Shown here one piece after another: positions 59,710 to 64,000 of a stretch of 64,000 nt of DNA. The position numbers were made by a program, and so were the translations under genes. The notes under the pieces were generated by a model. That model saw nothing but the letters and a program-made list of their open reading frames with translations. It had not been told where the DNA came from and ran no database searches. Source of the stretch: Streptomyces abyssomicinicus (GTDB lineage: Bacteria > Actinomycetota > Actinomycetes > Streptomycetales > Streptomycetaceae); assembly GCF_008974245.1 (NCBI RefSeq), contig NZ_BBZI01000010.1, forward strand, positions 1-64,000. Reading direction: 5' to 3'. Each line of letters starts with the position of its first letter. The stretch's first letter is position 1.

Positions 59710-60888
59710 ATGCGACACCCCCGGACAAGCCGTACCCTGACCGCCAAGGAGTTCGCCGACATCAAGCACACGGTGTCGATCCGCTCCCAGTCGCGAGCAC
59801 GGCTGCGGCAGGACACCGGCTATGCCTCGGACGTCCCCCGCGAGGTCAGTCTGCAACTCACCTACAAGTGCAATCTGCGCTGCACCCACTGCTACCAGTG
59901 GAATGAGCAGGGCTTCTTCCGCGACTGGGGAATCGAAAAGCAGCGCACCGAACTCGACCTGTCCGTCGTCGAGGACGTGCTGCAGGCCACCGCGCCGGTG
60001 CGCGGGAAGCTGTTCCTATGGGGTGGCGAACCGCTTATGCACAGAGGGTTCGCCGAGGTGGCACGCCTGATCGAGCGCTATCCCCGCACTGTGAACATGT
60101 GCACCAACGGCCTGCTGTTCCAGCGCCGGATGGACGACCTGCTGCGGATCGGTCGGGACCTCAACCTGCTGGTCAGCCTGGATGGTCTAGGCGCGGACCA
60201 CGAGGAGCTGCGCGGCAAGGGCACCTTCGCACGCACCACACGGAACATCGAGACGATGCTCGACCTGAAGCGCAAGGGTGAGTTCCAGGGCGAGCTGTCG
60301 CTGTCCTGCATGGTCTCGCACGTGACGGTCCACCGCATGTACGAGTTCATGGAGTGGGCGGAGCAACTGGACGTCAACACGGTCTACTTTCAGTTTCCTT
60401 GGTACATCAGCCCCGAGGTCGCGCAGGCGATGGACTCCGTCTACAGCGAGCACTTCGCATGGCTGTCACCGGAGACCGGCACCGCGCGTCCCACCTGGCA
60501 CTCCTATACCTACCAGTTGCCTCCCGACCTGCTGCCGGTGCTGCGTGACTCCATGGCGCGGCTGGCCGGCCGCGTCTGGCGCCCCCGGGTCCGCTACCAG
60601 CCCCAACTGGAACCGGACGAGGTCGAGTCGTTCATTCTCGGCACGTCCCGCCCGGCGCAGCGGCGCACCCGCTGCCTCGCGGTCACCAACCGGATGGAGG
60701 TGCACGCGGACGGCAACGTCAGCTCGTGCAAGTTCTTTCCGGAGTTCGTCGTGGGCAACCTCTACGAATCCTCGACGACGCAGCTATGGCAGAGCGAGCG
60801 GTTCCGTCGTGTCCGCTCCATCCTCGCCGAGACCGGCATGATGCCGGTCTGCTCCAAGTGCATCCTTCTCTATCTGAACGGAGTGTGA
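59710..60888 (+). CDS. radical SAM/SPASM enzyme
   Basis: A 392-residue radical S-adenosylmethionine enzyme. The CxxxCxxC cluster site is C54, C58, C61 (YKCNLRCTHCYQW), with the GGEP motif WGGEPLMHRG and a SAM-binding CTNG. The C-terminal SPASM part has Cys in RTRCLAVTNRMEVHADGN, SSCKFFPE and PVCSKC (C381, C384), so one or two auxiliary [4Fe-4S] clusters are likely. SPASM enzymes modify peptides or small molecules and include alcohol dehydrogenases of the anSME/BtrN type. No precursor-peptide gene is seen next to it; the next gene is a carrier protein, so a carrier-bound or small-molecule substrate is likely. ATG 59710 has AGGAG directly upstream. Confidence 0.92.
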   Translation: MRHPRTSRTLTAKEFADIKHTVSIRSQSRARLRQDTGYASDVPREVSLQLTYKCNLRCTHCYQWNEQGFFRDWGIEKQRTELDLSVVEDVLQATAPVRGKLFLWGGEPLMHRGFAEVARLIERYPRTVNMCTNGLLFQRRMDDLLRIGRDLNLLVSLDGLGADHEELRGKGTFARTTRNIETMLDLKRKGEFQGELSLSCMVSHVTVHRMYEFMEWAEQLDVNTVYFQFPWYISPEVAQAMDSVYSEHFAWLSPETGTARPTWHSYTYQLPPDLLPVLRDSMARLAGRVWRPRVRYQPQLEPDEVESFILGTSRPAQRRTRCLAVTNRMEVHADGNVSSCKFFPEFVVGNLYESSTTQLWQSERFRRVRSILAETGMMPVCSKCILLYLNGV

Positions 60889-60894
60889 CACCTC

Positions 60895-61170
60895 ATGAGC
60901 AACGCGACCGAGATCACCGAGACGGAGACCCGCGTACGGAACGTGCTCGCGGAGGTGCTGGAGGGCAGGATTCCAGTGGAGGAGATCACCGTGGACGCCG
61001 ACATGGTCCAAGATCTCGGCCTGGACTCGCTGCAGGCCATCCAGTTCCTGCTGCGCGTCGAAGACGAGTTCGACGTGGAGCTCGACTACGAGAGCCTCAG
61101 CCTGGACCATCTCCGCTCGGTGCGGTTCTTCACCACCGAGGTCCTCAGGCGGTCGGCGCGCGAACAGTGA
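60895..61170 (+). CDS. acyl/peptidyl carrier protein
   Basis: A 91-residue carrier protein with phosphopantetheine Ser45 in DLGLDSLQAIQFLL. It has the usual four-helix pattern and acidic surface. It sits between the radical SAM enzyme and an ATP-grasp ligase, with which it overlaps by GTGA. That layout resembles the butirosin AHBA branch, where a ligase loads an amino acid on a stand-alone ACP, so it probably carries an amino-acyl group rather than a fatty acid. Confidence 0.93.
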   Translation: MSNATEITETETRVRNVLAEVLEGRIPVEEITVDADMVQDLGLDSLQAIQFLLRVEDEFDVELDYESLSLDHLRSVRFFTTEVLRRSAREQ

Positions 61171-62486
61171 GCGAACCGCGTCAGGCCCGCACCGGGGCCG
61201 TCCTTTTCGGATCCTTCGACGCCGAACGACGTTGGCGTCCGGAGGGCCTCGCCTCGCTGCCACAGCTCGCCGACCCAGGCGCCGACCGGCTGGTGGCGTG
61301 CATGGACGAGGCCCTGTTCGCCGCCGCCGAACCGGGCGACCTGCTGATCACCAGGGAACCGGTCGCCCCGGCGCTCGTCGCCGCACGGGAAGCCGCAGGC
61401 TACACGTGCGAGCACCACCACACGGGCGAGCCGCACCCCGGCCCCGATGCGGACGCCGATGTGGAGCACCGGCTGCTCGCGAATGCCGGACTCCTGTGTC
61501 GGATCGGCGGGTCCGCCCGGCTGCACCCGTATGCCGTCCTCCCCGCGACCGGCGTACTGGCCGACCTCACCGGCCACGCCGCCGACGTACCCGGTGGCGA
61601 GCAGGTGGCCCGGGTCAACGGCAAGGCTTGGTCCAGCCTGCTGGCCGCGCGACACGGCTTGCCCGGTGCCGGCCGTGTCGTCAGGTCGGCGGCCGAACTC
61701 GCCGACGCGGTACGGTCCTACGTCGAGCCAGGACATCCGGTGGTCCTCGTCAAGGACAGCTACGGAGTGGCCGGACGGGGAACCTTCGAGGTGACCTCGG
61801 AACGGCGGCTCACCAGGCTGGTAGCCCATCTACGCCGCCAGGAGGACCGCGGTCTCGCCGTCGAGTTCGTGATACAGCCGCGCTACGACCGCGTCGCGGA
61901 CTTCTCCAGCCACCTGCGGATCAACCCCGACGGCTCCTGGCTCCTCCTCGGTATTCAGCACCTGGCCAACTCCGGCTACCGCCACGAGATGTCCGGGCCT
62001 GTCCCCCAGGCTCTCGTCGGCGACCTGCGCCGTCCCGCCCACCCGGAGGCCATGGAACTGGTGGCCCGCTCACTCGCCGAGGAGGGCTACCACGGACCCG
62101 TCTGCGTTGACTCCATGGTGCTCCGGGACGGCACCTGGATCCCGGTCCTGGAGGTGAACGCCCGCATGTCGATGGGAGGGCTGAACCTCCGGCTCGACGA
62201 CCGGGCGCGCGAGCACGGCCTGCGCAGTCATCTCTGGCAGGAAGACGTGACCATTCCAGACGGCTTCGATGTGGACCACCTCCTGAAGCTGCTGCACGAG
62301 GAAGGGTTGCTCTACGAGGGCGGGACCGGCGCGGGTGTGCTCCTCCTCGTGGGCGGCGCCCTCGTTGCGCCGCGAGGGCGCCTGATCTGCGCGGCGCTCT
62401 GCCCGCCGGACGAGTTCCCGCGCCTGCGAGCGGCCACTCGCGCTGTCGCCGCCTCGGCCGGCATTGTCCTGGCGAGGGCGGCATGA
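61167..62486 (+). CDS. ATP-grasp ligase
   Basis: A 439-residue ATP-grasp enzyme. An N-terminal pre-ATP-grasp domain (about 1-170) precedes the nucleotide-binding core: VVLVKDSYGVAGRGTFEV (loop with Lys), AVEFVIQPRY, GPVCVDSMVLRDGTW and the metal-binding end LEVNARMSMGGLNLRL (Glu and Asn). The C-terminal 100 residues (LLYEGGTGAGVLLLVGGALV) are extra. ATP-grasp enzymes join a carboxylate to an amine or thiol; beside a carrier protein, loading or extending an amino-acyl group is plausible. The GTG start overlaps the carrier-protein stop. Confidence 0.9.
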   Translation: MSEPRQARTGAVLFGSFDAERRWRPEGLASLPQLADPGADRLVACMDEALFAAAEPGDLLITREPVAPALVAAREAAGYTCEHHHTGEPHPGPDADADVEHRLLANAGLLCRIGGSARLHPYAVLPATGVLADLTGHAADVPGGEQVARVNGKAWSSLLAARHGLPGAGRVVRSAAELADAVRSYVEPGHPVVLVKDSYGVAGRGTFEVTSERRLTRLVAHLRRQEDRGLAVEFVIQPRYDRVADFSSHLRINPDGSWLLLGIQHLANSGYRHEMSGPVPQALVGDLRRPAHPEAMELVARSLAEEGYHGPVCVDSMVLRDGTWIPVLEVNARMSMGGLNLRLDDRAREHGLRSHLWQEDVTIPDGFDVDHLLKLLHEEGLLYEGGTGAGVLLLVGGALVAPRGRLICAALCPPDEFPRLRAATRAVAASAGIVLARAA

Positions 62487-63493
62487 ACTGGCGCATCGGA
62501 CTGATCGGCGCCACTGGTATCGCTGCGCGCGCCATGATCGCACCGAGCCGCGACAGGCACGACTTGGTTGTGCACGCGGTGGCGGCGTCCGACAGGGACC
62601 GGGCGGCCGCGTTCGGCCGACGGCACGGCGTCACGGTGCTGCCGAGCTACGAGGACGTGGTCACGGCACCGGACGTCGACGTCGTCTATATCTCGCTCCA
62701 TAACTCGGCGCACCTCCAGTGGGCTCGGCGGGCGTGCGCGGAGGGCAGGACGGTACTCGTGGAGAAGCCGCTGTGCCTGTCCCTCACCGAGCACGACCTG
62801 CTGCGGGAGGCCGAGCAGCGGGGGGGCGGGCAGGTCCTCGAAGCACTTCCCACCCTCGGCCACCCCTGGCACGACGTCGTGCGGCGCGTGCTGCGCCAGG
62901 GCAGGTTCGGCCGCCTGCGGGACGTGCAAAGCCGATTTGCCTTCCGGACGCCCGAGCCCGGGGGCTACCGGCTCCGGCCCGACCTGGGCGGCGGCATTTT
63001 CTACGACGTGGCGAGTTACTGGCTCCAGGCCCTGCAGGAGACGGTCGGGCTGCCGTCATACGGCGGTGCCGGCACCGCGTGGTGTGCGGAGCCGCACGGC
63101 GTCGACCACGCCTTCGAGGCCGTTCTGCCCCTGCCGGATGGGGCGACCGCCACCCTGACCTGCTCGTTTGCCGCACAGCACACCGCCGAGCACCTCTTCC
63201 ACCTCGACGAGGCGCGTGTGCGGGTTCGAGGAGTCTTGCTGCCCGCTGCGGGCGCCGTCGCGCTGAACGTGGCGATCCGCACCACGACCGGCCACACGGA
63301 GATCACACGTACCGAGCCGGTGTCCTACTACCCACGTCAACTCGAGCGTCTCGCGCAGCTGTTGAGCGGCCGGGCCGGGCACTGGGGCGCCGAGTCGGCG
63401 GCGGCGCGCGACCGGATCCGGATCATGGAGCACATTCACCGTACGGCGCGGCGGGAGATCCGCGCCGCCGCCCTCGACGAGGAGCACAGATGA
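62483..63493 (+). CDS. Gfo/Idh/MocA-family oxidoreductase
   Basis: A 336-residue NAD(P)-dependent oxidoreductase. Rossmann start RIGLIGATGIAARAM, the dinucleotide/catalytic loop EKPLCLS with K95, and a C-terminal alpha/beta domain (FRTPEPGGYRLRPDLGGGIF). Members oxidise or reduce sugars, cyclitols and amino sugars. ATG overlaps the ligase stop and its own stop overlaps the kinase start (both ATGA). In this cluster it may act on a sugar or imino intermediate. Confidence 0.93.
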   Translation: MNWRIGLIGATGIAARAMIAPSRDRHDLVVHAVAASDRDRAAAFGRRHGVTVLPSYEDVVTAPDVDVVYISLHNSAHLQWARRACAEGRTVLVEKPLCLSLTEHDLLREAEQRGGGQVLEALPTLGHPWHDVVRRVLRQGRFGRLRDVQSRFAFRTPEPGGYRLRPDLGGGIFYDVASYWLQALQETVGLPSYGGAGTAWCAEPHGVDHAFEAVLPLPDGATATLTCSFAAQHTAEHLFHLDEARVRVRGVLLPAAGAVALNVAIRTTTGHTEITRTEPVSYYPRQLERLAQLLSGRAGHWGAESAAARDRIRIMEHIHRTARREIRAAALDEEHR

Positions 63494-64000
63494 GCCCTGA
63501 GGACTTCGACCCGGCGGTCACCGCCTTGCTCGCGGCGGTCCAGGTCACGCCGGCGGAGGTAGCAGCATGCACGCCGATGACCGGCGGTACATACAACTCC
63601 CTGCTGCGGCTGGTACTGCGGGACGGGCGGCGCTGGGTGGTCAAACAGCCACCGGCCGCAGGAAGCGGGTCGGCGCTGCGGTACGAGCACGATCTCCTGC
63701 GAGGCGAGGCGGAGTTCTTCCGGGCGGCGCGGGACGTATCGGGTGTACCGGTACCGCAGCTGGTGCATGTGGAGGATGGTGGCAGCCCGCCCGTGGTGTC
63801 AGGCATCGTGATGACCGAATGTCCCGGCGTGGCCTGGAGTGAGGTCGACGCCTCCCTCACGGCAGGAGAACGGACGACCCTGCGGCAGGAGTTGGGCCGC
63901 GTCGTCGCACGGCTGCACTCCCTCACTGGTCCGGAGTACGGCTATCCCGCCCGCCCCTTCGGACCGCCCGCGGCCGACTGGCGGAGCGCCTTCACCGCCA
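63490..64000 (+). CDS. aminoglycoside phosphotransferase-family kinase, cut by window edge
   Basis: The first 170 residues of an APH/choline-kinase-like protein; the frame is open at the right edge. Visible are the Gly-rich loop MTGGTYNSLLRLVLRDG, the ATP-binding Lys in RRWVVKQP, and the ELGRVVARLHSL segment that precedes the catalytic loop (missing here). It may phosphorylate a pathway intermediate or give self-resistance. Sixth gene of the operon; more genes are expected to the right. Confidence 0.88.
   Translation, partial: MSPEDFDPAVTALLAAVQVTPAEVAACTPMTGGTYNSLLRLVLRDGRRWVVKQPPAAGSGSALRYEHDLLRGEAEFFRAARDVSGVPVPQLVHVEDGGSPPVVSGIVMTECPGVAWSEVDASLTAGERTTLRQELGRVVARLHSLTGPEYGYPARPFGPPAADWRSAFTA

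Overview
The window is a piece of a high-GC actinobacterial chromosome, almost certainly Streptomyces. The reasons are the very strong G/C bias at codon third positions, frequent GTG starts with 4-base GTGA/ATGA gene overlaps, conservon-type sensor genes, a perfect CebR box, a Cys-containing actinobacterial leader peptide and many two-component, ABC and secreted-enzyme genes. I see no rRNA, tRNA, CRISPR array or intact insertion sequence.

Layout, left to right. 1-2750 is poorly coding with a few small or decayed genes and one PH-like protein. 2751-4917 holds a membrane protein and a PepSY membrane protein. 4970-9055 is an nrdI-nrdE-nrdF ribonucleotide reductase operon on the minus strand, behind paired NrdR boxes and an adenosylcobalamin riboswitch; its NrdF has Q, S and K in place of three metal-binding glutamates, the mark of the metal-free class Ie enzyme. 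A second cobalamin riboswitch points the other way and precedes a thioredoxin-like [2Fe-2S] protein gene. 9815-14037 has a GNAT gene coupled to a tsaD remnant, an ABM-domain protein, an HD hydrolase-GNAT pair and a secreted repeat protein rich in His, Lys and Asp. 14077-16003 is a reduced conservon (kinase plus DUF742). 16467-20882 is a PucR regulator divergent from a ureohydrolase and a thiamine-diphosphate enzyme, which fits arginine/guanidino-acid breakdown.

21838-33794 has an M4 metalloprotease, a drug-efflux MFS protein, a DUF2267 protein, an SDR, a two-component system divergent from an ABC exporter, and an EthA-like Baeyer-Villiger monooxygenase. 33874-37425 has corA and a sulfonate-use operon (leader peptide, ssuE, a small coupled ORF, ssuD). 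37564-39871 is a GH9 cellulase under a CebR box. 40090-57064 mixes small membrane proteins, a SLOG-fold protein, an SGNH hydrolase, an alpha/beta hydrolase-TetR pair with palindromic operators, a molybdopterin oxidoreductase, a GAF-PP2C phosphatase, a carboxylesterase, a P450-ferredoxin pair, a sugar ABC transporter and a three-gene lipoprotein/small-membrane-protein/DUF6766 operon.

57065-58439 is about 1.4 kb of weakly coding, locally AT-richer sequence with what looks like an XdhC-type fragment. It ends at a consensus-like promoter that opens a tightly coupled operon running off the right edge: MFS exporter, radical SAM/SPASM enzyme, acyl carrier protein, ATP-grasp ligase, Gfo/Idh/MocA oxidoreductase and an APH-family kinase. 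This is the left end of a probable natural-product cluster built on carrier-protein-bound amino acid chemistry; its product cannot be named from the sequence seen here.
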